Below are positions 40,290 to 52,667 of a stretch of DNA of 64,000 bases, in pieces. The stretch is from Ashinkailepas kermadecensis (taxonomy: Eukaryota > Arthropoda > Thecostraca > Neolepadidae), in NCBI GenBank assembly GCA_034440615.1, contig JAOTOM010005185.1:632001-696000 (forward strand), read 5' to 3'. Each line of letters opens with the position of its first letter. The stretch's first letter is position 1. The notes under the pieces are model-generated. The model was not told the DNA's origin and ran no database searches. It saw only the letters and a program-made list of their open reading frames with translations. The position numbers and the translations under genes are program-made.

Positions 40290-40830
40290 TGGTGATAAGC
40301 GCTGCCCCTCAAGTCTCGGCCCGCTCGCCGCCACACGTCTGCTCAATGTGCGTCCACTCCCCACTCCCTACCTCTGCCTGGTGAGAAGCGCGTCCACTCA
40401 CGCCTCGGCCCGCTCGCCGCCACACGCCTGTTCAATGCGCGTCCACTCCCCACTCCCTACCTCTGCCTGGTGAGAAGCGCGTCCACTCACGCCTCGGCCC
40501 GCTCGCCGCCACAAGCCTGTTCAATGCGCGTCCACTCCCCCCCCCCCTTCTGGAAAAAAAGTCCGTTCACGTCTCGCCCTCGCCGCGCGCCCACTCCCCA
40601 CTCCCTACCTCTGCCTGGTGAAAGCGCGTCCGTTCACGTCTCGGGCCCCCCCCCCCCGTCCCTCCCACTCCCTACCTCTGCCTGGTGAGAAGCGCGTCCG
40701 TTCACGTCTCGGCCCGCTCGCCGCCACGCGCCCACTCTCCACTCCCTACCTCTGCCTGGTGAGAAGCGCGTCCGTTCACGTCTCGGCCCGCTCGTCGCCA
40801 CACGCCTGCTCAATGCGCGCCCACTCCCCA
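40290..40830. repeat. About 89-bp minisatellite, 5-6 copies
   Basis: The unit is CTCTGCCTGGTGAGAAGCGC, GTCCACTCACGCCTCGGCCC, GCTCGCCGCCACACGCC and a GCGCGTCCACTCCCCACTCC block. Two units around 40535-40665 contain long C runs and an A7 run and are truncated. Confidence 0.9.
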
Positions 40831-41758
40831 CTTGCCACCTTGTCTTGTTCTTACTTGCTGTGCGTTGTGCTTAGTGACACATCATGCAACTCCTACACCT
40901 CGAACATTATGGTGTGTAGCCATACTGGCTGCTGCTATTCCTTGCCATATCAACAGCGGTGTGTTGGTACCACTTGCATGTGGCCTGTATGTACTAGTAT
41001 GCCGCAAAACTATATATGTGAATGCAAACGTACAACCAATTAAATGTCACTGTACACACAGTGGTCACGACGGGGAAGAAGAGTGCATCCTCTACCTGAA
41101 TATGCATAGACTGATCTGGATATTTGGATGCAGGAAACCACGATAATGATTTTCGTTTTGTTCCTTTTAGTTGGTTATTAAATTAGTTATTTAGTTGGTT
41201 AATTAGTTAGTTAATTTGTTGGGCCTTAGGGCGCACCACCTGCTATGGCATCCAAGTAATGGTCTTGCATACGCCGGACATTTAAATCTGGTAGGTCGGG
41301 TCGATTTAAATAAATAAATAAATAAATAAATACAGTATAAATAGATCAATAAAATATACATAAATCAATAAAGCATAAATAAACGAGTAAATAAATAAAC
41401 AAATAATAAATAAATAAACAAGTTAAATAGATAAATATCAACAAAGTTCAGTAGGACGATGGTCCAAACGATGACATGTACGGAGACATAGGCGATTTAG
41501 GTCGAGTACATGACGTCAAACGAGATCAATGCTCGAACATGAGAGATAAAAAGGTAAAATTGCCCTTTGTTTTCTTGATCGGTGTATCGATACATGTACT
41601 GAAGCCACATCTCGCATAAGTTTCGTTAAGTCGACCGAGATCAAATAGCGAGCTGCTCAATATAACACATTTTCGTATCTGTCTGTCCTCACATCTCTGC
41701 CAGAAATAGTATATACAGTTCACAATACACACATCTGAGAAAGTATTCCTAGCCAGAC
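40831..41758 (-). other. Intergenic, with LINE 3' tail and AAAT-rich tract
   Basis: About 41160-41240 carries TTAGTTGGTT/TTAGTTAG repeats leading to GGGCCTTAGGGCGCACCACC, a minus-oriented LINE-type 3' tail. About 41308-41425 is an (AAAT)n-like tract. No gene is seen. Confidence 0.6.
41308..41425. repeat. (AAAT)n-like tract
   Basis: Imperfect AAATAAAT tetranucleotides with C and G interruptions. Confidence 0.85.
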
Positions 41759-42052
41759 AATACCAAGGCTATTCGACAGGCACCTGCTTCCCCACACCCG
41801 ATACTAATGCTATTAAACAGGCACCTACTTCCCCACACCCGATACTAAGACTATTCGACAGGTACCTGCTGTTCCACACCCGATACTAAGGCTATTCGAT
41901 GGGCACTGGCTGTTCCACACCCGATACTAAAGCTATTCGACGGGCACCTGCTGTTTCACTCCCGATACTGGGGCTATTCGACAGGCACATGCTGTTCCGC
42001 ACCCGATACTTATGCTATTCGACAGGCATCTGCTGCTCCACACCCGATAGAA
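41759..42052. repeat. 41-bp minisatellite, about 7 copies
   Basis: The unit is CCGATACTAAGGCTATTCGA, CAGGCACCTGCTGTTCCACA, C. Copies differ at few positions. Confidence 0.94.
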
Positions 42053-45000
42053 TAGCGGCAATAGAACCGTTCGACGCGTGGCCGGCCGCCACTAACAATT
42101 TACCCGGCCATAATAAAAGTAATCGTCAGACTTTCAAGCATCGAATTTAAAAAAAATGCGCCAGGCGTTCCTTTGTGGACAGGCCGAATCGTAGCAACAT
42201 TCGCTATCAGTGACTATTGCAAAAAAAAACTGAGTAACGGCAAGTGTTTGTGCCTTCTAATGTGTACGCACAGGAGCACCGTGGTGGAAAATACCAAATT
42301 CTGCATCATTCAGTGTTCATTAAAGGAAGCGCTCCAAATGCGTTGAAAAAACCATTCATTGGGCGCTAGCGGGTAGACATCGGTCTCTTCAGTGGACAAA
42401 CAAGTCCAGCGCACGTTATCGTTGTCAGTGATATATAGTGGGGGTGGCCATCCGTCGCCATCCAAGTGGCAATACAGCTGCAGCCTGGGCGTGCGGAATG
42501 CAGAGCGTTCATTAGCGATATTGAGCCGTCTTGCTCCCAGTACAGCCGGACGGCCGGAAAATGGTCATGAGATTTCCGCGCCACCACTGTCTCCCGGTGA
42601 TTCATTCCAATTAGAGGCTCACTCTCCTAATGAAAACCAGACAGCTTCATCGAGTAAATTTATTAGAAAACTAAAACAAGGGTTAATTGCGAGAACGTCT
42701 TATCACATAAGTAGCGTTACGCTATTCGCAGCTGGCTTTTCAAGAGGAAACACGCTAAAAAATATTGTTCGTTGCATTGTCTGGAAGTTTGCTGGAGACA
42801 ATGCAGGCATCTGACATCACACAGTGCAATATTTATCGCAGAAACCGATCGAGACTAAAAACATTCCATCGGACATCTTGACACATCAAAAGTCGCGTCG
42901 CTTCCCTGGATCCACATGCTGTTCGAAACAAATCGATCAGGCAGGCAAATGGCATTGAGCAGTGTCGGAAAGCCGCGTTATACTGCACGACACAACAGCG
43001 CTCATAACCACTCGCTGATTTCAGTGCTCCGTACGCCGTGCATCCCTCCGATTTTTTCCCTGGGAGACGACCTCGCTGCTGAATGCGCGCCAACTATGCA
43101 GCAGTTCATCCGAATCGAATCGCTCAAAACAATTAATTGATTGATTATTTTGACTTAAGGGCGCATCAACTGCTGCCTGGTTATGTAGTGCCCAGAATCA
43201 CTCAAAACAAATCCGCGACGTTAAAGAACGCGACTTAAATCTGGACAGGGTGTACTTTAATCTACATCGAACAACTACAGCGGCAAGCGCACAATTAGCA
43301 GCGACAGAATGTAACAATTTGCTGAAGTTCACAGATGCTCCCTACCCCCGCCAGCTAAACGTTCCGCAGTTGCGCACCACAACGATACACGTTGTTTGGA
43401 CGTCATTGCCGTCAATCAGCTGATCTAGCGGCTTGTTTACCCTCAGTTGGAGTGTCACACTGCTCCTGGGGTACTCTGCAGGACGAAGGGAATGAGCGCA
43501 ACTGAAGTATGCGACAGAGTATCGTTCCACCCGACTGGTGGATCATCCTGCATCTCCCAAACAAATCCAGGTGCCCACGCCCTGTCCCAGGAATGCCTAA
43601 TCCATTCGCCTCATGTGCGGACCCAAATGAACACGGGTGCTAAGCATTTTCGAGAAACCTAGCTCGACGCTACCGCTACAAACTAATATTGTGCAAGCAT
43701 TGGACCCGGTGCATTGTGAGCGCAGCAATGCTAAGTAAAGCTAGTGATTGTGGTGGATGTGACGCGTACGAGTCAATGAAGTTAATGACAATATTCAACG
43801 CTCAAGATACGAACCTCGAGTGACACTAGGTCGAATCAATTGGTCACGTTATTGAGCCGGCACACAGCCCACCAATTCTGGTCACTGCTCTCCGCTCTGT
43901 AAGGAAGTCAGGGTGAGCGACCGCCTGTCGCTTGCCTTACAGAGCTTTTTTATATGCCAATTTTCTCATCCTCCTCGAGCTGCCTATCACTTTAGGGTGA
44001 ATTATGCTGATAACGTGTTACCAGTACATTTCGTGTCAGAAAAGCACCCCTTGGGATAGTGGAGCTTCCTTCCAATCTATTCTCCGCGGCCGTTAGCTTA
44101 GTAGTTTATCTGCTAGTTGGTGTCACATCATGTCGAATACCCAGGCTTGAGTGGTGACTGATTTTGAGGTTTTAAAGCAGTGACCACAATGGTTATTTTG
44201 ATACCGTACCAATATTCGGGGTGACTGGGTTGTGATCAGCGCCATGTTACTCTGAGTATAGTGCAATGCTTCTCGTCAGCCAAATGTGTACTGATCTGAA
44301 GGCTATCACGAAGCTCCCAGCCACCTAACTAAAGTCATACCAATGAGAGCGCCCTCTGTCACTGATGCACCAGTTGTGGCCTTTCAGCTCTGATTATGCT
44401 TATGGATACAATGGTCGTTGACCATGCGATTAAGTCGTCTGCTATATCACTGCAGCAGACTACCAATACTCCAGTTTGTGACCCCATTTGTTTACGCCGC
44501 CGCAGTCCTAAATAACCCGGAGCAATTCATTTTAACATGTCCCAAACGGAAAATCGGTCTCATCCAGCCACGAACAGTTAATAAATATTCTTGCATAACA
44601 ATATGTTCACGGGCATCTGGATTCGGACACCGGAACTTCTCAGTATACACCACACGAAATTCCATAGATTTTCATCTCCCTTGCAACAGCGTTTCCTGAT
44701 GCCAGATGCTAAAACGTAGCAAATGCTCTTAACATGTGGACGGCTGGAGTAACGGCAACTAAACGCTGCGCAAATATCCCAATAATCTCGTCTGCAGGTC
44801 TCTTGCAGTCTCTCTGAGCCACTTGGACCTACCTCATGTTGTCACACGGACTTCCCTGTAAACGTGCTGGAATTATCACCTGCCATGCTAACTTAACGTC
44901 AACAGACGAGTTTCGAAAGGACGTTAAACTTAGCGCAGTGCGCCGGACGGGTATCAACACCCTTTCTCCGAGGAGGAAAGTTAGACAAATGACGACCACT

Positions 45001-45473
45001 TATCTTCATAAGGAAGGAGGACTCTGGTAGTGACGCCCGTCACCGGACTAATGGCTGTTTACACCGGAGGCTGACTCAAAGGTGCAGTCAGGTCCAGACA
45101 ATCAACTGTTTAAGTAGCAGAAGCACGGCAATCGACGCGATAGGATTTTTACGCACACAACCAAAAAAAAAACACTAGTTAGTCGAACGCTTGGCTGGGT
45201 GCAGCCGGCAGGAAATGAAGGACAAGACGACAGACCACCGCCGATCAGACCGGCCGCGTCCGTCACAAGAGCAGGGGTGACCGCAAGGACATTTAGGTGA
45301 GGTGTGACACCACAGGCACTAGAACGTGCTGAAGGAACCATCATCGGTGACGTCCCACTGCATCAGAAGGTGGCTCGCCGACGACCAGGAGCAGCCCCAG
45401 CCTCGCAGACCTCGGGTCTCGACAGCGGAGTCGGTGCCGCAGACGAGACCTGGCGTGTATGTCAGGAGCGGTC
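42053..45473. other. Intergenic / probable 3' flank of the minus-strand gene
   Basis: No coding exon is recognised in 3.4 kb; frames to 140 codons (42392-42814) lack domains and codon bias. At 43130-43175, AATTGATTGATTATTTTGAC followed by TTAAGGGCGCATCA is another minus-oriented LINE-like tail. The last about 200 bp contain the presumed 3' UTR of the exon that ends at 45474. Confidence 0.55.
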
Positions 45474-45623
45474 TCAGTCCTCCAGCTCCTGGATCCTGCA
45501 GCGAACAGCCGTGTCCACCACCTCCAGACCGTGCAGGTCCAGCTCCTTCACCAGACACAGCACGGCCGACAGAACGTTCGGGCTCTGGAACGGCAGCGTC
45601 ACGCACTCAGGCTCGCATCGTAG
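45474..45623 (-). CDS. Terminal coding exon, unidentified protein
   Basis: Fifty codons including TGA, read on the minus strand: LRCEPECVTLPFQSPNVLS, AVLCLVKELDLHGLEVVDT, AVRCRIQELED. G/C third positions are near 88 percent, like the AAA ATPase exons. The acceptor is TTGTCTCTGTTGAG in phase 0, with downstream AGs as alternatives. The segment looks like two amphipathic helices of a folded domain. Family not recognised. It is phase-compatible with the exon at 55461-55581 and could close the same gene, but exons may be missing in the 9.8 kb between them. Confidence 0.75.
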   Translation of the reverse strand, partial: LRCEPECVTLPFQSPNVLSAVLCLVKELDLHGLEVVDTAVRCRIQELED

Positions 45624-45642
45624 CTCAACAGAGACAAGGTCC

Positions 45643-45670
45643 CACAAGCCTCCTGTGCAGGAGGCTTGTG
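45643..45670. other. 13-bp inverted repeat just upstream of the terminal exon
   Basis: CACAAGCCTCCTG, two bases TG, then CAGGAGGCTTGTG form a perfect hairpin 20 bp from the acceptor of the minus-strand exon, overlapping where a branch point would be expected. Confidence 0.85.
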
Positions 45671-45892
45671 TACCTCAACATGCAGCACAGAAAAGACACG
45701 GCCGCCTGTGCTCCCGCAAGTTGCTCGACATCATTGGGATGATCCAAGAAACCAAGGTTAGGGTATGGACAGAAACCGTCCAGTGTTTACATCAGTGTAA
45801 GACGCCATTAGGACGGTGGCTTGACGGCGGCAAGAGGCGGGCTGTGGGACTCCCTGCTACAATGGATCGAACACCACACCACGACTGGATTA

Positions 45893-46765
45893 GTTAGTTA
45901 TTTGGGCTTTAAGGCGCCTAGACCAGACTTGGTCATTCGCGCCGGTACCTTTTATTCTAGTGCTTCACTGCTGGTGAGAACTATTACCTGGGTGTGTGCG
46001 TGACTTGAAATCCAATCGATGACAGGTAACGGGGCACGTTTCCAGAACGTACAGGTTTTGAGTTATTGCCCAGAATGTGTTTAAGTGTCGAACGGTCCGC
46101 GTTTCTTCCATAAAACAATCTGCCCCTTGGTGCAAAGTGCTGGCACGTGAGTAGTAGGTGGCGCACAGTCATGGTTTCCAGACAGCGGGGGCACTGCGCT
46201 CTCCCATCCCCACACAGAAGATAGCGATGGGTAGCGGAGGTGTGACCGATGCTTATCATGCAGAGTGTGACCTCTGGTCTGGGCCTACGCAGGCACGACG
46301 CCCAATGTCCTAGATATGGTTTGATTGCATGTAGCTTATTCTCTATCCCATGCCCTTTCCACTTAGCAAGTATGAAATTTGCAATCAAGAGAAGTGGTTC
46401 CCAGCAGGAAGTGGGCATATGCGTGGCAGAGGATTCTGTGCTGTCCACTTCGCCGCAGAGTCCGCGCGCTCGTTGCCGCACAATCACGACAGGGAACGTG
46501 TGGACCAACTACAACTGCGCTCGCTTGGCAACCAGTGAAGACACACTTTATTGCGTCCAATTTTCGCGGAAGTGCAGAAAGTCCAGAAATAAAAAAAATA
46601 TGTTTCGGCAATTCGATACAGTGCATTCAAACATGGGATGCGTGCTCCATGTTCGGCAGAGGAGCTCGACAGCAGAAATAATTCCTCCAATATTTGCCGG
46701 TAATAATCCAGGTATATATGCATTAAAAATACAATACGATTCAGCAGAAATGTCCTACAAGCTTG
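45893..46765 (-). mobile_element. 5'-truncated jockey-type LINE: RNase H end, CCHC tail, 3' tail
   Basis: On the minus strand: an RNase H end with KVCLHWLPSE and, after a frameshift, GNERADSAAKW (about 46450-46560). Then follows a 174-codon frame with ISIGHTSATHRYLLCGDG and CPRCLETMTVRHLLLTC (Cx2Cx8Hx4C), typical of the C terminus of jockey/I elements. The 3' end is GGCGCCTTAAAGCCCAAATA then ACTAACTAATC at about 45893. It lies in the probable intron of the minus-strand gene, in sense orientation. Frameshifts make it defective. Confidence 0.87.
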
Positions 46766-48394
46766 ATGAAATCGAGCTTATTTGCTGAATGTGGTATATG
46801 CTACGTCAAAAGCGGGACAGTCGAGTCGGGCTGGCCCACGTCTCATCTCCCAGATGAACTCTTGTATATACGTGCATACACGAGTCGTATCTCGTATGCA
46901 CATACACTCGCTCGCTCGGGTTTCGCCCTCGCTCACAATGACTTAATCAAGTCGTCACAATCCATAGACGTTGTTAGTCTTCTACGGGCATTGAGCGACG
47001 GACTTTTGGAAGAACACATGGGAAGATTAAGCAGATGTATCCTCTCCAATTTGATAGCTTAAGCTTGTTCACACTTTGCAACACTAATTACAACCATCAC
47101 ACACAACGCTTGTTGCATATGAGCGACCAATTCCACAGGCGCAGTTTTCTAGTGAACTAACAAGCCGCTAAGTTCATTCTCGGATCCTTGGGCAGCCTCC
47201 CTAGTATGGGGCCAGCAAGGTCACAGAAAGGTCGATCAAGGTCAAACTATCGAAATAGGGCATTTTCAAACGTGGGACATGGGATGATTTCCATCATGCC
47301 GTAAGGTCCATGACAGCAGAAGTTGCAAACGATGTTTGGTCTCAACGTCAAGATACAGTAGAATAGCTGAGAAAAAGAAAAACCGACTGATATTCAGATG
47401 TCGTAAGGGCTTGATCTTCCTGTTTCATATATAAAAAAGCTAATGACAAGTGTTGGCAGCGAAGATGACACATCAGCGCAGCCACTGACTTCTCTGCCCA
47501 GCAGCACCTGATCGGTGCCTCAAATGCGCTCTCGAACTAGTGTCCACTGAAATTCCCCACCTCATCCCCATCGAAAGTTTAGCCTACCAGCTGAGGTAGA
47601 ACCGTTTCGCAGCAATCTCTTCACGGCGCCCATCCGCGGTGCCCTTGGGATGCCATAGCGGCTGGATCTGGCTCACTCGACACTGGGGCGCCGCTCAGGG
47701 TGGAACGCGGCGCTCTGTCCAGCGACCCGACCACACGCTGAATGTGCGACGGTGAAACGTGCTGTTCCCGCAGCCCAATTGATTACTGACGGTTCGGAAC
47801 GCGCCGACACTTGGGTCGTCCGCGTCCGGACGGTCCCGGCGGCATTCACCGGTCAGATATAGCCCGCCGTTAACCAAGGTAAATTGGAAGTTGTGAGTGC
47901 GCGGATTTTACCGGCGTCGCGCTACCGCAGGACGTATGACGTGCCAACTCGGCTGGCACGTACTCAGTCTATTTTATCCGGAACTGTGAGCAACTGGTGC
48001 ATTGTGGAATGTGCAGTGTAATACACGGAATCCCCCCCACAAAAAAAGAAGACAAGAATATATCATACGGAGGGCAAATTCCACAACTGTCGCAGGACGC
48101 ATAGCATGTCGCGGCTACTCATCCACAGCACATTGTGACCCGCGTGGAGCGAAACACAGCTGAACAAACAAACAAACCCGACTGCATTCCGTGTGGAAGT
48201 CACGGCACACGCCAGGGACGAAGCTCTGACAAAATACTGAGGTACACTGCAGTGAGTCGACGTCGGCCAGCCCTCTCTCGGTCGTCACCAGCTAACAGAC
48301 GGGGCAGCGTCAGTTCGCTACAATCGCATCCCACGATTGTCGTTTGTTACTGAGGTAGGCGAAAAAGGAGCAGAGATAAAAGGCACCTCGCACA
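46766..48394. other. Probable intron, nothing firmly recognised
   Basis: A GC-rich stretch at 47620-47880 is open for 60 codons on the minus strand (starting MVNGGLYLTGECRRDRPDAD) but lacks an upstream AG acceptor and a domain, so it is not called. A short palindrome GTGCCAACTCGGCTGGCAC lies at 47941-47959. Confidence 0.5.
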
Positions 48395-48525
48395 AAGCGG
48401 CGAACGACGAGTATATGGCGATAGTGCTGAACACTTGGTCGCTGAGTCGGCGAGTTCGCTGCCAAAAATTCCAGCGTGGTTTGATTCCCAGCAGGATACG
48501 ACCCACTCTCAGTCTGGATACGAGA
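48395..48525 (+). mobile_element. Possible tRNA-derived SINE
   Basis: GTCGCTGAGTCGGCGAGTTC then GCTGCC resembles an A box/D-arm region, and AGCGTGGTTTGATTCCCAGC contains a near-consensus B box at the expected distance. No clear tail or target duplication was found. It is too degenerate to fold as a tRNA gene. Confidence 0.45.
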
Positions 48526-48597
48526 TGAAGAAACAGTAAATTGTGCTGTACGAGGGAATTGGATGCATAACCCGGCGAGTTCAAGCAATCCAAACCA

Positions 48598-48765
48598 TCC
48601 GAAAGTGAGCGCAGTGGGAGACTTCGGGGATGCTCAACTAGTAGACGTAGCGAGAAAGTGCGGGCCGCCCAACAAGTGGGTGCAGTGGGAGACCTTGGGG
48701 AAGCTAGACCAGTAGGTGTGGTGGGGACAGGAGGCCGCCCAACAGACGAACGCCGTAGGAGACAC
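48598..48765. repeat. About 70-bp minisatellite, 2-3 copies
   Basis: GCAGTGGGAGAC recurs at 48611 and 48682 and, diverged, near 48750, with GGCCGCCCAACA in each unit. Confidence 0.75.
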
Positions 48766-50945
48766 AGACCTTTTGCCTTTTTGTCCGTCCACTCATTGAG
48801 CACCTTGTTTGGGTCTGCACTTTATAAATAACGGATTTAGCAATAGGTGGCAAGCGAAACAAAGCCAATCCAAGAACGTTAGAAATAATCCTAGCGTACG
48901 TCCAACTTACGAAAAAGATGTCTCGAAATTGGAGCCAATTTTTGAAACGTTGGTCTGCAAGATTGTAACCAAATCCGTTCTTTTTCATAAAAAATACCCG
49001 CTCAAAAAAGAAAACACCGGAAACAGGGTTTATGGACGATCGTGAGTTCCGTAAACCCCACAGCACTAGACTGCTTGAAAATTATGGTCTGCTGTATGAC
49101 GCCTGTCGATGATCAACCCCCAATGAAGCCATGTTATGCTGATATGACTTCTATGTTATTGCATGGTGATATTCCGAGCTTATGTTTCATCAACTTGTTC
49201 GAAGTACTGCAACACAAAGCTAACATGCACCGGCAAATGATTAAACATGTCGCGCTTCGTATAATTTATATCGTGTAAACCAGCCAATAAATGTATGGGC
49301 TTACACTGAAACGTGATTCGATTTATGTTTCTGAGTCATATATTTGGGTGGACAATTTTCCGCCCATCGAATCTAGACTGGTTAATTGTCTCATTGTTCT
49401 ACTTCGTACATTCATCTATCATCTTCCTCTCTTTTGGGTAGCTAATTTTGGTTTGCACTTAAGGAATAAGATTATGAATAAACACGTGGAACAAAACGAA
49501 TTCAAAATCGTCACAGCTAACCCCGTAGCATTCTTCCATAACTATGTAGTTTACTACTGAAATGAAACCCAGGATCCGAGAACCCAGAGTTTTGCTTCTT
49601 TTATCCAAGAAAAGCAACTTCGCACCATTCAGCATCGTCATTCTCTCAGTGAGAACAGAGGAAAAGTTTACAGATGTCATGCTATTGATAACAAAAATTA
49701 AGGACAAATCAGCCTATTTTCAACCGTGTGCAGCATCAGTCTGCCATTAGAGTGAAGTTACAAAAGTATTACAGGGTAGGATATACGGGACCTAGGTGTT
49801 CTCTTTTACAGATCACTTTCAGACAGATATATTCTCTCCCCGAAAAAAAAAATCAAAACGGGATTACGCCAACGACTTGCACATCGCTCAGCGACAAATC
49901 ACATCCCAAAGTACCACACACATACACACACACACACACATCTTCCTCGATCACACCTCTCCCTGTGGCAGGGACACTTTCCAGCCACGCGACCGCTGCA
50001 GTGGTTACATCTGTCACGTGACTGTCACCATGACTACCTCATCCAATGTCGTTAGTGATAATCGATCGACGACATTCCTCACCTTTAACAGACAATCAAT
50101 TGGTTGATGATCATCAAACATTTAACAGACACCTTTAACAATCTCGGGACGTGCAAGGAATGAGGACGATGTGGTGGAGCTGAGGATTGAACAACACTGG
50201 CCATACTGTAGACCAATAGTTACAATATTCCCAACTGACCGAACACTGTTCTTCACCGGGAGCTCCATATTCTCTTTGTGTCCCGTGACCAAATGGTCCC
50301 TCTCCTTCTTGTTGGCCAATATGCATCGAAACGCTTGACTCAGGGATGCTCTTTGTGAAGCGGGCTTGTTTGCAGGGGCCGTTCTGAATGGTAGGCAATG
50401 TAGACGACGCCGACACAGTTTCTGTCACCCTTTTTAATTAAGGTATTCAGAAGCACAATTCATGTTGCAGAGCAGTAGCAAAACATGCAACTTTAATCAA
50501 ATTTCCCATACTTTCACATACAAATATTGACAAGTTCTAAACTCGTCGTGTTATTCACAGAAAACAATAAGACATACTCTTGGCGTAGCTCATTTATTTA
50601 TCAGGTGACTATCTGAGTCACGTAATGATCCAATTTGCAAACGTTTGTACATGCAATACTGGATAAAAGGGTGCATTCATCATTCAAATTGTAACCTAAG
50701 GGACATCATTTGACCGGTGACCATATGTCCCATTGGATACCAACAATGCAGCTTTCTGTTGGAGGTTGGTTGTTAAGCTATCCATTGCATTATCATGTCT
50801 GCTACTACAGCTATTTGAGGTATGACGACGATAGATCAACATAATATTTTAGTATCCATTAAGCAATATGGTGTGTGCTTTAAATGATTCAATCCACCTA
50901 GAATGGCCAAAAGAACACTTGAAAAACAATTATATACTGTTGCAG
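48766..50945. other. Probable intron, nothing recognised
   Basis: AT-rich sequence with short frames only. A CA tract lies at about 49920-49940. Confidence 0.55.
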
Positions 50946-51452
50946 TGATAAAGTATTCGTGGAATAGGGTGGAATATACCACTTTCTGAACACTCAATCG
51001 ACATCCTTATCCAAGAAGTATCGACATCCTTCTCCAAGAAGTATCGACATCTTGCTTCTTGATGCGTGCTTATGAAGCCTTAATGTCTCCTTTTTAACAG
51101 TATCTCGTTCATAAATGTCATGCTCATGCCCTTGATAAAGGATGGTGATACACGAGCATTTCGCAACGCAATTTCATGTAGATGGATTACCTATAATGTG
51201 ATGACATACAATACCAGTTTATAGCATATACATTTTTTTCGCTATCCCGAATATAGCTCTTCCTAAATTATGAAACCCAAAGCAAAATATACGATACGAA
51301 TGATACAGTTATTAGTACGCCATTGGCTTAAATTTGACTTGAATGACATCAAAAGCATTTTAAATGACGCTAATTCCATGGCAAATTTCGACACCCTACT
51401 GTGCTTGTTTCGACATCTCACACCTAACGAAAAACCATTATTTTAACACTGC
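50946..51452. repeat. About 0.5-kb direct repeat, copy 1
   Basis: Shares with 52179-52662, in the same order and direction, AATAGGGTGGAATATACCAC, CTCAATCGACATCCTT, AATGCATCA-type blocks, CTAATTCCATGG and CACCTAACGAAAAACCA. Differences are scattered substitutions and an extra GTATCGACATCCTTCTCCAA unit here. Confidence 0.92.
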
Positions 51453-52178
51453 ACTGCTGTGATAGTGTTCAAATTAAATGTCAGCCTGGTTTCTGATGCA
51501 ACTAAAAATCGTAGTGTTCTCCTATCAAAAAAGTAATTTGAACCAGTTCCATACATATTGTTTGCGTACAGTTGTAGAGCACAATTATGGTACCGTGTCA
51601 GTGCCCTGAAATTCTGAAATTGAGTGGAAACCCGCACTTAATGCCCATTGTTTTTGGCATCACTTTTTCTTTTTCACATCATTAAGTGCCACGTTTGCTT
51701 TCTTGCTACAGGCCATGAGTGAGAATCGCGTCTTTAAAAGCGCTTATGGCTTCTGATAGCAGCACTGCCGACTGGTAAATGCAGCAGATTACTGACATCA
51801 TTACCATCATGCAATCGTCAAAAAGGCCATAGAAAGTAACCCATCAATAGGCAACATCCATATGCATTTGCACATTTTTCATATGAGCTGACTTTTTGAC
51901 ATCACCCTCCTACCCCTCCGCTCTGCAAACAAATCAATTTCAGGACACTGTTCTGTGTAGTTACACATTTTCTGTACAGCAAAGATTTGAAACTGAAGGG
52001 GATTAATGCTGGAAATATTCACATATAAGCTCTGGTATGTAGCTGATATGGAATAGTGAAGGCTGCAAAAAGATAATTGTTTGAGATGTAAATATTGCTT
52101 TCATTACATGTTATTTTCCGCCCAAATTTCCGAACTAGGGAACACTGATTGTGGTGCATGTAAACGTCTGCAGAACAA
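51453..52178. other. Spacer between the 0.5-kb direct repeats
   Basis: 726 bp without gene, primer-binding site or polypurine tract that would mark a small LTR element. Confidence 0.55.
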
Positions 52179-52662
52179 TGATAAATTATTCGTGAAATAG
52201 GGTGGAATATACCACTTTCTGAACACTCAATCGACATCCTTCTCCAAGAAGCATCGACATCTTGCTCCTTGATGTGTGCTTATGAAGTCTTCATGTCTTC
52301 TTTCTAACAGTATGTCGCTTATAAGCATCATGCTCATGCTCTCGATAAGGAATGATGATACACAAACATTTCACAACGCAACTTCAGGTAAAGAGATTAC
52401 CTATAATTTGATATGGCATGCAATACCAGTTAGACAATTGCATAGGCATTATTCTCCTTATTCCGAATATAGCTCATCCTAAATTATGAATCTTAAAACA
52501 AATGATGGTACAGTCATAAGTACCTACACCATTGGCTCAAATTTGCGTCTGAAAGACATCAAAAACATTTTAAATGGCACTAATTCCATGGGAAATTTCG
52601 ACATCCTACTGTGCTCGTTTCGACATCTCACACCTAACGAAAAACCACTATTTTAACCCTGC
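52179..52662. repeat. About 0.5-kb direct repeat, copy 2
   Basis: The second copy of the family seen at 50946-51452. TGCAG lies directly before copy 1 (50941-50945) and directly after this copy (52663-52667), a possible 5-bp duplication around the whole 1.7-kb unit. Confidence 0.92.
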
Positions 52663-52667
52663 TGCAG

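Noticed and set aside
47695..47877. Minus-strand exon coding MVNGGLYLTGECRR...
   Set aside because: No AG acceptor precedes it at a sensible distance, the donor is weak, and no family is recognised.
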